A stretch of 26,025 nt of DNA, taken from contig DGQM01000005.1 in the NCBI GenBank assembly GCA_002389765.1, forward strand, positions 153 through 26,177, in the 5' to 3' direction. The notes beneath the pieces were generated by a model, which had not been told where the DNA came from, did not search any database, and was given only the letters and a program-made list of their open reading frames with translations. Position 1 is the first letter of the stretch, and every line of letters begins with the position of its first letter. Position numbers and translations under genes: made by a program. Origin of the DNA: Bacteroidetes bacterium UBA4414. Its GTDB lineage: Bacteria > Bacteroidota > Bacteroidia > Chitinophagales > Chitinophagaceae. Positions 7,853 to 15,331 of the stretch are shown here, piece by piece.

Positions 7853-7951
7853 ATGCAACAAGCCATCAACATCCGTAAAAACGAAACTTCTCAAAAAATT
7901 TTGTTGTTTGTTTCTATCATCATGTGCGTGGTATTGGCAGTGAATTTGTAA
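7853..7951 (+). CDS. Putative 32-aa single-pass membrane peptide
   Basis: ATG at 7853 opens a 32-codon frame ending in TAA at 7949-7951. The product has a polar, basic N-terminus (MQQAINIRKNETSQK) followed by one hydrophobic helix (ILLFVSIIMCVVLAVNL), the usual form of a small inner-membrane peptide. The start follows an A-rich G-poor leader, typical of efficient Bacteroidota starts, and the frame has its own candidate promoter upstream and hairpins downstream. I do not recognise a family. It could instead be a leader peptide for an attenuator, or a chance frame in a small-RNA gene. The upstream and downstream signals are the main reason to take it seriously. Confidence 0.5.
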   Translation: MQQAINIRKNETSQKILLFVSIIMCVVLAVNL

Positions 7952-7956
7952 GGCTT

Positions 7957-8004
7957 GAAAACCGGGTGGTGGTTTTCTTGCGATGATGTTCCGCTGCCCG
8001 GTTT
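7957..8004 (+). promoter_or_regulatory. Two mutually exclusive hairpins after the 32-codon ORF
   Basis: GAAAACC (7957-7963) can pair with GGTTTTC (7971-7977), a 7-bp stem with a 7-nt loop. Alternatively AAACCGGG (7959-7966) pairs with CCCGGTTT (7997-8004), an 8-bp stem followed by a T-rich tract. The 7959-7963 bases are shared, so only one can form at a time, as in an attenuator or antiterminator. It may also simply be a long-looped terminator of the small gene. Confidence 0.4.
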
Positions 8005-8038
8005 ATTCTTTAGTTCTCTCTTATCCTCTATATGTAAC

Positions 8039-8060
8039 AAGGCCCCTTTTCAGGGGCTTT
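8039..8060 (+). terminator. Intrinsic terminator upstream of the protease gene
   Basis: AAGGCCCCT and AGGGGCTTT form a 9-bp stem (one G-T pair) with loop TTTC, followed by ATTGTTTTATT. It closes a plus-strand transcript that must start within the preceding 300 nt, which supports transcription of the 32-codon ORF. Confidence 0.7.
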
Positions 8061-8121
8061 ATTGTTTTATTAGCTACCTTTAGCAAAGCTATAATCGGCA
8101 TTATATCAATAAAACAAGCGT

Positions 8122-10371
8122 ATGAAGAAGCCTGTATTTTTATTATCTGCTTTATTCCTGTCAATGGGGATTACAGCTTTTGCTCAATCAAATCAGGAAA
8201 GTGCAAAATTATCACCGTCGACCAAGCTATTCATTAAAGATTTACACAATACCACCGCAGTTCCCGCATCTTATGTGTATCGTAAAGATGCACAAGGTAA
8301 TTTGTGTGTGGCAGGGATGATAAAAGTTACACCTACAACAGATGCAGCTGCACTGGAAACGCTAGGCGTGCATATAGGCACAAAAGCCGGTAATATATGG
8401 ACGGTATCTGTACCTGTACAGAAAATAGAATCATTTATACAAATAAAAGGTATAGACTATATAGAGCTGGATCTACCTATAGCTCCAGATATGGATGCTG
8501 CAAGAACTGTTACTCGAACAGACTCTGTACACGGAGGATATGCCCCTCTTACAATGCCCTACACAGGTAAAAATGTTGTAGTTGGTATTATTGATGCAGG
8601 CTTCGACTACAACCACCCTACCAACAAAGATACCAGTGGTAATTCGTGGCGTATTAAAAAAATATGGGAGCAAAAATCTGCAGGCACTGCCCCTTCAGGG
8701 TTTTCGTATGGAAATGAGATAGCCAATACTACTACGATGCAATCTACAGGTACCGACTTGCAACAGTTTTCTCACGGTGCACACGTGGCGGGTATTGCTG
8801 CAGGCAGTGGATATGGCAGTAATGGCAATAACCAATACAGGGGCATAGCTTTTGAAAGCGATATGGTCTTTGTTGGTATCACGCCCGATTCTACCCAATG
8901 GACCAACACAGGTATGTCTGATATTGTTGATGGCATGAATTATATATATACCTACGCCGCATCTGTAGGGAAACCGGCGGTTGTCAATCTTAGTTGGGGA
9001 TGCACTGTTGGCCCGCACGATGGCAATTCGCTCTTCAGCCAGGCTTGTGATGCACTGACAGGAATGGGCAAAATATTTGTATGTTCGGCAGGAAATAATG
9101 GATCAAGCCCTATACACCTTGCCAAAACCTTTACGGCATCCGATACAATAGTACGTACAGAACTATTGTTGGCAAATGGGATGAAAAATACATGGGTAGA
9201 TATATGGGGAGATACTGCAAAAGGATTTTGTACCAAAATCAGTTTGTACAACGGAAGTACTGAAACTGCAACAACAGGATTTGTCTGCCTTAATAATACT
9301 ACCAATTCTTTTAAACTTGTAGGCTCTGACGGCGATACTTGTTTTATTGACGTTGTTACCGAATCATCTTCCTTCAATAGCAAACCAAGAACTCTTTTAA
9401 GATTTTATCATAAATCCACTAACCAGATAATGGTATCTGCCAAAGGTACGGAAGGTACTATTGATATGTGGACAGGCTATGTACAGAAAACGAGTGGCTA
9501 CTACGGAAGCTTTAGTGCAGGCGTACCTAATGCAACAGCCGGCAATATTACCATGACAGTAGGAGACATGGCTAGCACGCGTTCTGCTATTGCCGTAGCT
9601 TCTTTCGCATCAAAAATCAGCTTCACTAATATAGCAGGTGGCACTGTCAGCTACTCATCTTATGTATTATCTACCGGCAGAATAGCCCCATACTCAAGCA
9701 GAGGGCCTTCGGCAGATTTCAGAACAAAACCTGACATTGCTGCGCCGGGTTTGATGATTGGTTCAGGGGTTAGCACTTTTGATGATGCATACAAACCATC
9801 AGGAAGCAGTGCTGACCATCTTGTATCTTCGTACCTAAATCCATCAGACGGCAAAACATATTATTATGCAATGTTGACGGGCACATCTATGTCATCGCCT
9901 GTGGTAGCAGGTATTGTATCATTAATGCTGCAAGCAAATCCCAACCTGACACCTACACAAGTAATTGAAATTCTAAAAACAACTGCGCTACATGATAATT
10001 ACACCGGCTCTGCTACAGCTTCGGGAAACAACACTTGGGGACACGGCAAAGTGAATGCATTTGCGGCTGTAGCTAAGGCAATTCAATACCTAGGCACAGA
10101 CAATATCAACAAAACATCGAATAATGTAAACGTATACCCCAACCCGAACAAAGGTGCTTTTGTTATCGCATACAACACAGCAAAAGCAGAGACTATCAAC
10201 ATTAGCATTACAGATATATCGGGCAGGATTATATTATCACAACAAGCAGCAACAAGCATTGGTAAAAATGAAATAGCCTGCAACATGCAATCTTGCACTT
10301 CCGGGCTTTACTTTGTTACCATCAGCAAACAATCAGGGGGCAATCAAGTAATTAAGATGATAGTAGAATAA
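8122..10371 (+). CDS. Secreted subtilisin-like (S8) serine protease with T9SS sorting domain
   Basis: Extracellular protease of 749 aa. Residues 1-22 form a signal peptide ending at AFAQ; residues about 23-140 look like a propeptide region. The catalytic triad is complete: Asp158 in VVVGIIDAGFDYNHP, His218 in SHGAHVAGIAAG (usually HGTHVAG) and Ser589 in GTSMSSPVVAG. Between His and Ser there is a long insertion of mostly beta-type sequence, as in PA-domain or lantibiotic-like S8 relatives. The last ~80 residues (NVYPNPNKGAFVIAYN to VIKMIVE) are a T9SS type A sorting domain, so it is expected to be exported through the outer membrane. The stop codon abuts a strong terminator. Substrate unknown; degradation of external protein for nutrition is the default guess. 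Confidence 0.9.
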   Translation: MKKPVFLLSALFLSMGITAFAQSNQESAKLSPSTKLFIKDLHNTTAVPASYVYRKDAQGNLCVAGMIKVTPTTDAAALETLGVHIGTKAGNIWTVSVPVQKIESFIQIKGIDYIELDLPIAPDMDAARTVTRTDSVHGGYAPLTMPYTGKNVVVGIIDAGFDYNHPTNKDTSGNSWRIKKIWEQKSAGTAPSGFSYGNEIANTTTMQSTGTDLQQFSHGAHVAGIAAGSGYGSNGNNQYRGIAFESDMVFVGITPDSTQWTNTGMSDIVDGMNYIYTYAASVGKPAVVNLSWGCTVGPHDGNSLFSQACDALTGMGKIFVCSAGNNGSSPIHLAKTFTASDTIVRTELLLANGMKNTWVDIWGDTAKGFCTKISLYNGSTETATTGFVCLNNTTNSFKLVGSDGDTCFIDVVTESSSFNSKPRTLLRFYHKSTNQIMVSAKGTEGTIDMWTGYVQKTSGYYGSFSAGVPNATAGNITMTVGDMASTRSAIAVASFASKISFTNIAGGTVSYSSYVLSTGRIAPYSSRGPSADFRTKPDIAAPGLMIGSGVSTFDDAYKPSGSSADHLVSSYLNPSDGKTYYYAMLTGTSMSSPVVAGIVSLMLQANPNLTPTQVIEILKTTALHDNYTGSATASGNNTWGHGKVNAFAAVAKAIQYLGTDNINKTSNNVNVYPNPNKGAFVIAYNTAKAETINISITDISGRIILSQQAATSIGKNEIACNMQSCTSGLYFVTISKQSGGNQVIKMIVE

Positions 10372-10408
10372 AAAAAGAAGGGGGCTCTAGTGAGCCCCCT
10401 TCTTTTTT
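10371..10408. terminator. Bidirectional terminator between protease and beta-barrel genes
   Basis: A perfect 17-bp stem (10371-10387 with 10392-10408) with loop TAGT, carrying A6 on one side and T6 on the other. It therefore works in both directions, for the protease gene and for the converging minus-strand operon. Its first base is the last base of the protease stop codon. Confidence 0.92.
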
Positions 10409-10421
10409 AAGTCTTGATTCA

Positions 10422-11138
10422 TTAGAACCTTACATATAAATACAAAACTACGGGTAGAGAAAACACCATTTCAGATGTTTTATCGTCAATTGCAGACTTT
10501 GTAGTAACTACCGTTTGCTGACCTATACCACCAAAACGATTGTACTGTGTTACAGTAACATCTTGTTTTTCTTTTGCCTCTGCAAAATAGAAACTAGCCT
10601 CTGTACCTATTACAACGTTGGGCGTAATAGCATAACGCAACCAACCCATTGCACCACCACCATACCCACTGGTTGTAGATTTTGTCTCTGTCTTTGTACT
10701 ATCCGTACTTCTGATTATAGCTATGGTTTTATTATCATTGTTACTGTAAGTGCCGTCCAAACCTACACCTGCACTCCATCGTCCGCTGAGCCTGAATGCT
10801 TTTTCAAAACCAAGACGTGCATTCAGATTATTGATATCAGAGTTTCTTTTGGTAATACCATCATCAGTATGTATTTGTTGCTTATTATAGCCTGCACCTA
10901 CACGCAAGCCCCAACCTGATTTTTTAAAGTTAATATTATACGTCAGTAGGTATGGATTATTGGTTGCTGTAGTATTACTACTGAAATTAAATACCTGTTT
11001 TACAAGTTCATTAAACTGTAAACCTATATGGTGTTCAAAAACTTTGTCTTTTTGAGCCGCTCCAGGTTGTGTTTGGGCATCAACGGTACTTGCACAAGAC
11101 ATTGTTACTGCCAGTGCTGATAGCTTAAGTAGATTCAT
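10422..11138 (-). CDS. Outer-membrane beta-barrel protein of unknown role
   Basis: A 238-aa predicted outer-membrane protein. A signal peptide ends at about VDAQ (residue 22). The rest shows alternating strands such as GWGLRVGAGYNKQQ, WSAGVGLDGTYSNND and VVIGTEASFYFAEA, and it ends in VLYLYVRF with the C-terminal aromatic residue typical of barrel proteins. It has about eight likely strands, similar in size to small OmpA/OmpW-like barrels, but no specific family is recognisable. It follows the di-heme peroxidase-like gene by 13 bp and is probably co-transcribed with it. Function unknown; the pairing suggests a role beside the cytochrome at the cell envelope. Confidence 0.8.
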   Translation of the reverse strand: MNLLKLSALAVTMSCASTVDAQTQPGAAQKDKVFEHHIGLQFNELVKQVFNFSSNTTATNNPYLLTYNINFKKSGWGLRVGAGYNKQQIHTDDGITKRNSDINNLNARLGFEKAFRLSGRWSAGVGLDGTYSNNDNKTIAIIRSTDSTKTETKSTTSGYGGGAMGWLRYAITPNVVIGTEASFYFAEAKEKQDVTVTQYNRFGGIGQQTVVTTKSAIDDKTSEMVFSLPVVLYLYVRF

Positions 11139-11151
11139 TGTGTATTTGGTC

Positions 11152-12258
11152 TTATTTTAATTTAAATGGGTCAGAAAACTTAGCATCGGTCATCAGGTTA
11201 TAATCCGTCAAACTGTTCAGGAAGGCGATTAGGGCATCCGTTTCTTCCTCAGATATTTTCATTTTCATTGGCTTATTATCTGTGCCTTTGAGTTTGATGC
11301 TAAGGTTTTTACTGTCTTTGATTCCGTTGCTGTAATGATTCAGAACATCTTTTAAAGTTTTGAATCTTCCATCGTGCATATACGGTGCTGTAACAGCAAC
11401 ATTTTTCAAATTAGGTGTTTTGAATTTACCATTATCGGATGCCAACAATGAAATAGCAGCGCGACCAATATCTGAACAAGAATCGTCTAAACCAATATCC
11501 TCAAAACCATTTTGAAAGTAAGTACCTGTTCCAAGATGATGGCAAGATGCACAATTGTATTTGACATTAAACAACATCCACCCCTCTTCTTCCAATGCAC
11601 TGTATTGCATGGTTCTATAAACTTTAGCCTTATCAAATCTTGTGCTATCTGAGTTTATAGCTGCCAAAAATGTACCCAGAGCATTTGCTATACGTTCTAC
11701 AGTAACATCCCCTGAACCATAGGCACTTTTAAACAACTCCTGATAGTATGGTAGCTTAGATAGCTTTTCGGGCAAAGAATTGATATCTGCAACTCCCATT
11801 TCTACATGGTTACCTATCGGTTTAGTTACCATATCTACCAATGAGGTTTGACGACCATCCCAAAATAAAAGTGCCGATATATTTGTTACTGAGGAAAAAG
11901 ATCTAACACCAATTATATTAGTAATATGAGAGCTGTTTCTACCGGTTTTTCTATTTTCAAAACCATTGCTGAAGGCAACATTATCAGCAAAGGCATAGGC
12001 TTGTTTGTGGCAAGATGCACAAGCAACAGCATTATTAATCGATAGGTGCCTATCGTAAAAAAGAACCCTTCCTAATACAGCTGTTTTATTAACTTTTGAG
12101 CCATTGTAAACATACTGAGGGAAATATACCGCATTTGAATCTGACAAATCGAGATATACTTCTTTCTGCGGTTCTGTTGAAGATTTGTCTTTTTTACAAG
12201 ATGTAATAGAAATACCCGACAAAAGGGATATGGACACAAGGAGTATAAGCTTCTTCAT
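11152..12258 (-). CDS. Di-heme cytochrome c peroxidase/MauG-family lipoprotein
   Basis: A 368-aa predicted lipoprotein with two c-type heme sites. The leader ends in SITSC, giving C21 as lipidation site, followed by KKDKSS. Heme motif 1 is CASCH at 80-84 and heme motif 2 is CASCH at 236-240. Between them are GRVLFYDRHLS and LLFWDGRQTSL, and near the end PYMHDGRF, whose methionine may ligate a heme; these are hallmarks of the bacterial cytochrome c peroxidase/MauG superfamily. Classical members reduce hydrogen peroxide in the periplasm, while MauG-like ones oxidise protein side chains or serve metal-uptake systems, and I cannot decide between these. The lipid anchor and the linked beta-barrel gene suggest action at the outer membrane. 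Confidence 0.88.
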   Translation of the reverse strand: MKKLILLVSISLLSGISITSCKKDKSSTEPQKEVYLDLSDSNAVYFPQYVYNGSKVNKTAVLGRVLFYDRHLSINNAVACASCHKQAYAFADNVAFSNGFENRKTGRNSSHITNIIGVRSFSSVTNISALLFWDGRQTSLVDMVTKPIGNHVEMGVADINSLPEKLSKLPYYQELFKSAYGSGDVTVERIANALGTFLAAINSDSTRFDKAKVYRTMQYSALEEEGWMLFNVKYNCASCHHLGTGTYFQNGFEDIGLDDSCSDIGRAAISLLASDNGKFKTPNLKNVAVTAPYMHDGRFKTLKDVLNHYSNGIKDSKNLSIKLKGTDNKPMKMKISEEETDALIAFLNSLTDYNLMTDAKFSDPFKLK

Positions 12259-12333
12259 ATTAGGGAGGTTTTACGAAGTATGATATTGTAAAACAAAATA
12301 ACGATAATTATTTGTATTTATTATTTACAAAAA

Positions 12334-12960
12334 TCACTTCCTTACATATATAACGTATTTATCTTCAAACAATGGCTCCGGGAATATGTCGTGCAAATCC
12401 CAAGCAGTTGGCTTCAATCCCGATGCTTTTATTTCCTCTTTCAGGTCGCCGCCTTTCAAGCATATCAAACCGTTCGGCAATTCCTCGCTTCGCTGCCCCT
12501 TGCGTATTAAAGGGTTTATCCATTTCCACAAGTCACCTAAAGGCGCAACTGCACGCGATACTGCATAGTCAAACGTACGACCTTTAATTTCCTCTACCCT
12601 GCTATGCACGGCTGTTACATTCTTCAACCCTATGGCATCGGCAACACCTTGTACTACTTTTATCTTTTTGCCAATACTGTCACTAAGCAAGAACTCTACC
12701 TCAGGAAACATGATAGCCAATGGTATACCGGGGAAACCACCACCCGTACCTATATCCACTACTTGTGTACCATCCTCAAAACTGCACACAGCGGCAATAG
12801 CCAAAGAATGCAATACATGGCGTATGTATAGTGAATCTATATCCTTGCGAGATATAACGTTTATTTTCTCGTTCCAGTCTTTGTACAACTCTTCCAACTG
12901 GCCAATCTGTTGTAACTGGGTATCAGTAAATTCGCTGAAATATTTAAGTATTATGTCCAC
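12334..12960 (-). CDS. rsmG: 16S rRNA (guanine527-N7)-methyltransferase RsmG (GidB)
   Basis: A 208-aa SAM-dependent methyltransferase that, in studied bacteria, methylates N7 of G527 in 16S rRNA, affecting streptomycin sensitivity. The SAM site is VVDIGTGGGFPGIPLAI at 67-83, preceded by NEKINVISRKD, a conserved GidB segment, and followed by DYAVSRAVAPLGDLWKW. The start codon is GTG at 12958-12960, because no in-frame ATG occurs until residue 84, well inside the fold. The gene overlaps the end of the upstream glycosyltransferase gene by 10 bp, which suggests coupled translation. The function is well supported by length and motifs. Confidence 0.93.
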   Translation of the reverse strand: MDIILKYFSEFTDTQLQQIGQLEELYKDWNEKINVISRKDIDSLYIRHVLHSLAIAAVCSFEDGTQVVDIGTGGGFPGIPLAIMFPEVEFLLSDSIGKKIKVVQGVADAIGLKNVTAVHSRVEEIKGRTFDYAVSRAVAPLGDLWKWINPLIRKGQRSEELPNGLICLKGGDLKEEIKASGLKPTAWDLHDIFPEPLFEDKYVIYVRK

Positions 12961-14090
12961 CTATGTTTGTTTTTGAGTAGTATATAGGGCGAAAGTGCAA
13001 AGTTATACATCATCCAGCCTATATCTGCCAATATGAAAAGGAATATATGATTCCGCTGACCAGTAATACTACTAGCACGTTGTTGAATTAGCATATTTAT
13101 TAACAGCCTGGTTGTCATGCCCCCCAATGCAAGCTGCCATTTTTGGCTAGATAGTAATAGCAGAAAACACAGCCACGCTACGCTATGCGTGAATGCATAT
13201 ACGCCTAACAATAGTTTTGTACCCGTTTTATAATACTTGCCTGTAGATACATGGCGCTGCTTTTGCTTGAGCCAATCGCCCCATGTAGCTTTTGCAGGAC
13301 TTAGGGTTATCGCAGATGGATTGGCAATGATTGCCATATTCTTACCATCAGCTACAGCATTTATCAGCAAATCATCATCGCCCGATGGCAGTTGTGCCCA
13401 TGCATATGATTGTTGTGCTTTCAGCAAGGCAGCTTTTGTACATGCCAGGTTTCTGCCTACAGCCATATACGATCTGCCTGATAGTGCATAACTGGCATAT
13501 TGAATAAACGTGTGCAAAGTTTCCCAACAGATAAAGGCATTCAGCATTGAGCCGTTCGCATTATACGCCCCAAAACCAGCTACTAATTGCTTCCCCTTAT
13601 GTAGAGGGGCTACCATCTGCATTAGCCATGTATCACTAGCCGGAAGGCAATCTGCATCGGTAAGCAACAGGAAATCACTATCTGCTATTGCTAAAGCCTT
13701 GCTCAGTGCATATTTCTTACCTGGAAGTGTTCTTTTCTCAGAAGGAGATATATGTATAATACGCAGGTTATGATGCAGCGCTTTAAACCCTTCTAAAACA
13801 CCCTCAGTATCATCATCAGAAGCATCATTTACCACAATTACCTTATACATACTAATACCCAAGGCATTACTGTATCTTTGCGCCATTATTGCAGGCAGGT
13901 TGTTTCGCAGATTGGCAGCTTCGTTTTTTGCACAGATGATGATGGTAACGGGTTGAGGATCAGAAATAGAGGAAACATCATCTTCATCGGGCAACGAAAA
14001 AAGCTGCACAAAGAAAAAGAGCGTATATGCCAACTGAATGGTAATACATAACAGAAAAACAGGAACTAATACCTCGCCGAACACAACCAC
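12951..14090 (-). CDS. Membrane-bound family 2 glycosyltransferase
   Basis: A predicted inner-membrane glycosyltransferase of about 380 aa, of unknown product. The order is one N-terminal membrane helix, a GT-A catalytic domain (VTIIICAKNEAANL; VIVVNDASDDD; FLLLTDADCLPASD carrying the DxD-type motif; SGDDDLLINAVADG with the base motif; KQKQRHVSTG as QxxRW-like end), then two or three C-terminal helices (LLLGVYAFTHSVAWLCFLLLL and a following pair). This is the layout of processive or polyprenyl-type GT2 enzymes. The start is uncertain: the frame opens with TTG at 14129, inside tgt, and has GTG at 14088-14090 and 14082-14084 but no ATG before the catalytic domain. I chose 14090 because it gives one normal-length first helix and avoids overlapping tgt. 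It overlaps rsmG by 10 bp. Confidence 0.82.
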   Translation of the reverse strand: MVVFGEVLVPVFLLCITIQLAYTLFFFVQLFSLPDEDDVSSISDPQPVTIIICAKNEAANLRNNLPAIMAQRYSNALGISMYKVIVVNDASDDDTEGVLEGFKALHHNLRIIHISPSEKRTLPGKKYALSKALAIADSDFLLLTDADCLPASDTWLMQMVAPLHKGKQLVAGFGAYNANGSMLNAFICWETLHTFIQYASYALSGRSYMAVGRNLACTKAALLKAQQSYAWAQLPSGDDDLLINAVADGKNMAIIANPSAITLSPAKATWGDWLKQKQRHVSTGKYYKTGTKLLLGVYAFTHSVAWLCFLLLLSSQKWQLALGGMTTRLLINMLIQQRASSITGQRNHIFLFILADIGWMMYNFALSPYILLKNKHRWT

Positions 14091-14107
14091 AAAGAAAGAA
14101 AAACAGA

Positions 14108-15238
14108 ATGGAATTTGAATTATCTGCAAGAGATAATAACAGCAAAGCTCGTGCAGGGGTTATTACAACCGCACACGGAAAGATTGAAACCCCCATTTTT
14201 ATGCCCGTTGGCACGGTGGGTAGTGTAAAGGCTGTAACCCAACAACAACTTAAAGAAGAAGTACAAGCTCAGATAATATTGGGCAACACCTACCATTTGT
14301 ATCTGCGCCCGGGTATTGAAGTGCTGGAGCAGGCTGGTGGGTTGCACAAATTCAACGGATGGGACAGACCTATACTCACTGATAGTGGCGGCTATCAGGT
14401 GTTTTCGCTTGCCAATAACAGAAAGCTGAAAGAAGAAGGTGCGGTTTTTCAATCGCATATAGATGGTTCAAGGCACTTATTTACACCAGAGAACGTTATA
14501 GATATACAGCGCTCCATAGGTGCTGATATCATTATGGCTTTTGACGAATGCCCTCCCTACCCGAGCGATTATGAATATGCCCGAAAATCTATGGAGCTAA
14601 CCCACCGTTGGCTGGCACGTTGTGTGAATCGTATGAATGAAACGGAGCCTAAATACGGTTATGAACAAACACTCTTCCCCATCGTACAGGGAAGTACTTA
14701 TAAAGACCTGCGACAAGCTTCCAGCCAGTTTATAGCAGATATGGATTGTGATGGCAATGCTATTGGCGGCTTGAGTGTGGGTGAACCTGAGGAAATGATG
14801 TACGAAATGTGCGGACTGTGTTGTGACATACTACCTGAAGAAAAACCACGTTATTTGATGGGTGTTGGCACACCATGGAATATATTGGAGAATATTTCTT
14901 TGGGTATCGACATGTTTGACTGTGTGATGCCTACCCGCAATGGTCGTAACGGTATGCTTTTTACCAGTAAGGGTGTAATAAACATCAAAAACAAGAAATG
15001 GGCTACGGACTTCAGCCCAATAGATGACGGTATAGAATGCCCTACCAGCAACTACTACAATAAGGCATATTTGCGTCACCTTATGGTATCGAGCGAAATA
15101 CTGGCATTGCAAATTGCCAGCATACATAATCTTGCTTTTTACCTGCATTTGGTAAAACAGGCACGCGAACATATTTTGCAGGGCGATTTCAACAGCTGGA
15201 AAAACGAAATGATACCTGTATTAAAACAAAGGCTGTAA
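14108..15238 (+). CDS. tgt: tRNA-guanine transglycosylase (queuine tRNA-ribosyltransferase)
   Basis: A 376-aa enzyme that exchanges guanine-34 of GUN-anticodon tRNAs for the queuosine precursor preQ1. Motifs: HGKIETPIFMPVGT at 23-36, TDSGGYQVFSL at 91-101 with the catalytic Asp92, GGLSVGEP at 220-227, and FDCVMPTRNGRNG at 270-282 with Asp271, the expected covalent nucleophile. Oddity: the zinc-binding pattern CxCxxC...H of the E. coli type aligns with I309, C311, S314 and H340, so two of the three cysteines are missing. The rest of the enzyme is intact, and from memory Bacteroidota Tgt often has a degenerate site, so I treat the gene as functional. It diverges from the glycosyltransferase gene and shares a very short promoter region with it. 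Confidence 0.93.
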   Translation: MEFELSARDNNSKARAGVITTAHGKIETPIFMPVGTVGSVKAVTQQQLKEEVQAQIILGNTYHLYLRPGIEVLEQAGGLHKFNGWDRPILTDSGGYQVFSLANNRKLKEEGAVFQSHIDGSRHLFTPENVIDIQRSIGADIIMAFDECPPYPSDYEYARKSMELTHRWLARCVNRMNETEPKYGYEQTLFPIVQGSTYKDLRQASSQFIADMDCDGNAIGGLSVGEPEEMMYEMCGLCCDILPEEKPRYLMGVGTPWNILENISLGIDMFDCVMPTRNGRNGMLFTSKGVINIKNKKWATDFSPIDDGIECPTSNYYNKAYLRHLMVSSEILALQIASIHNLAFYLHLVKQAREHILQGDFNSWKNEMIPVLKQRL

Positions 15239-15245
15239 ACCCCAA

Positions 15246-15260
15246 CCCCTATAGGGGCTT
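15246..15260 (+). terminator. Possible terminator after tgt
   Basis: CCCCTATAGGGG is a perfect 12-nt palindrome starting 8 nt past the tgt stop codon, followed by CTTT. The stem is short and the T run is poor, so it is a weak terminator at best. Confidence 0.4.
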
Positions 15261-15277
15261 TAAACATGATATGATTG

Positions 15278-15285
15278 TATTTTTG
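15278..15285 (+). promoter_or_regulatory. Candidate -7 box for the LptF/LptG-family gene
   Basis: TATTTTTG is an exact TAnnTTTG match, 46 nt before the start codon. A convincing -33 TTG at the right distance is not visible. Confidence 0.4.
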
Positions 15286-15308
15286 AAAACAAATAAACTA
15301 ATATGGTT

Positions 15309-15330
15309 CCCCCTTTAGGGGGCAAGGGGG
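15309..15330. repeat. Palindromic CCCCC-TTTA-GGGGG plus extra GGGGG in the leader
   Basis: CCCCC at 15309-15313 can pair with GGGGG at 15318-15322 or with the second GGGGG at 15326-15330, one base before the ATG. The sequence resembles short intergenic palindromes that are repeated in many Bacteroidota genomes, recalled from general experience. It is the only full copy in this window. Confidence 0.55.
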
Positions 15331-15331
15331 T

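Larger units (their letters stand above)
7494..8121. other. 628-bp intergenic region between yebC and the S8 protease gene
   Basis: This gap holds, from left to right: a yebC promoter on the minus strand, a short inverted repeat at 7653-7665, a candidate plus-strand promoter at 7739-7770, an A-rich G-poor leader, a 32-codon ORF (7853-7951), two competing hairpins (7957-8004) and a terminator (8039-8060). The longer open frame at 7983-8237 crosses the terminator and the protease start and is not credible. Confidence 0.6.

Noticed and set aside
7983..8237. 84-codon plus-strand frame before the protease
   Set aside because: It reads through the terminator at 8039-8060 and overlaps the protease start in another frame.
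8952..9383. 143-codon minus-strand frame inside the protease gene
   Set aside because: Antisense to the catalytic domain of a clear protease; no homology signal.
12259..12333. Inverted TTTTAC...GTAAAA upstream of the peroxidase gene as an operator
   Set aside because: The arms are short and AT-rich in an AT-rich gap; chance is a sufficient explanation.
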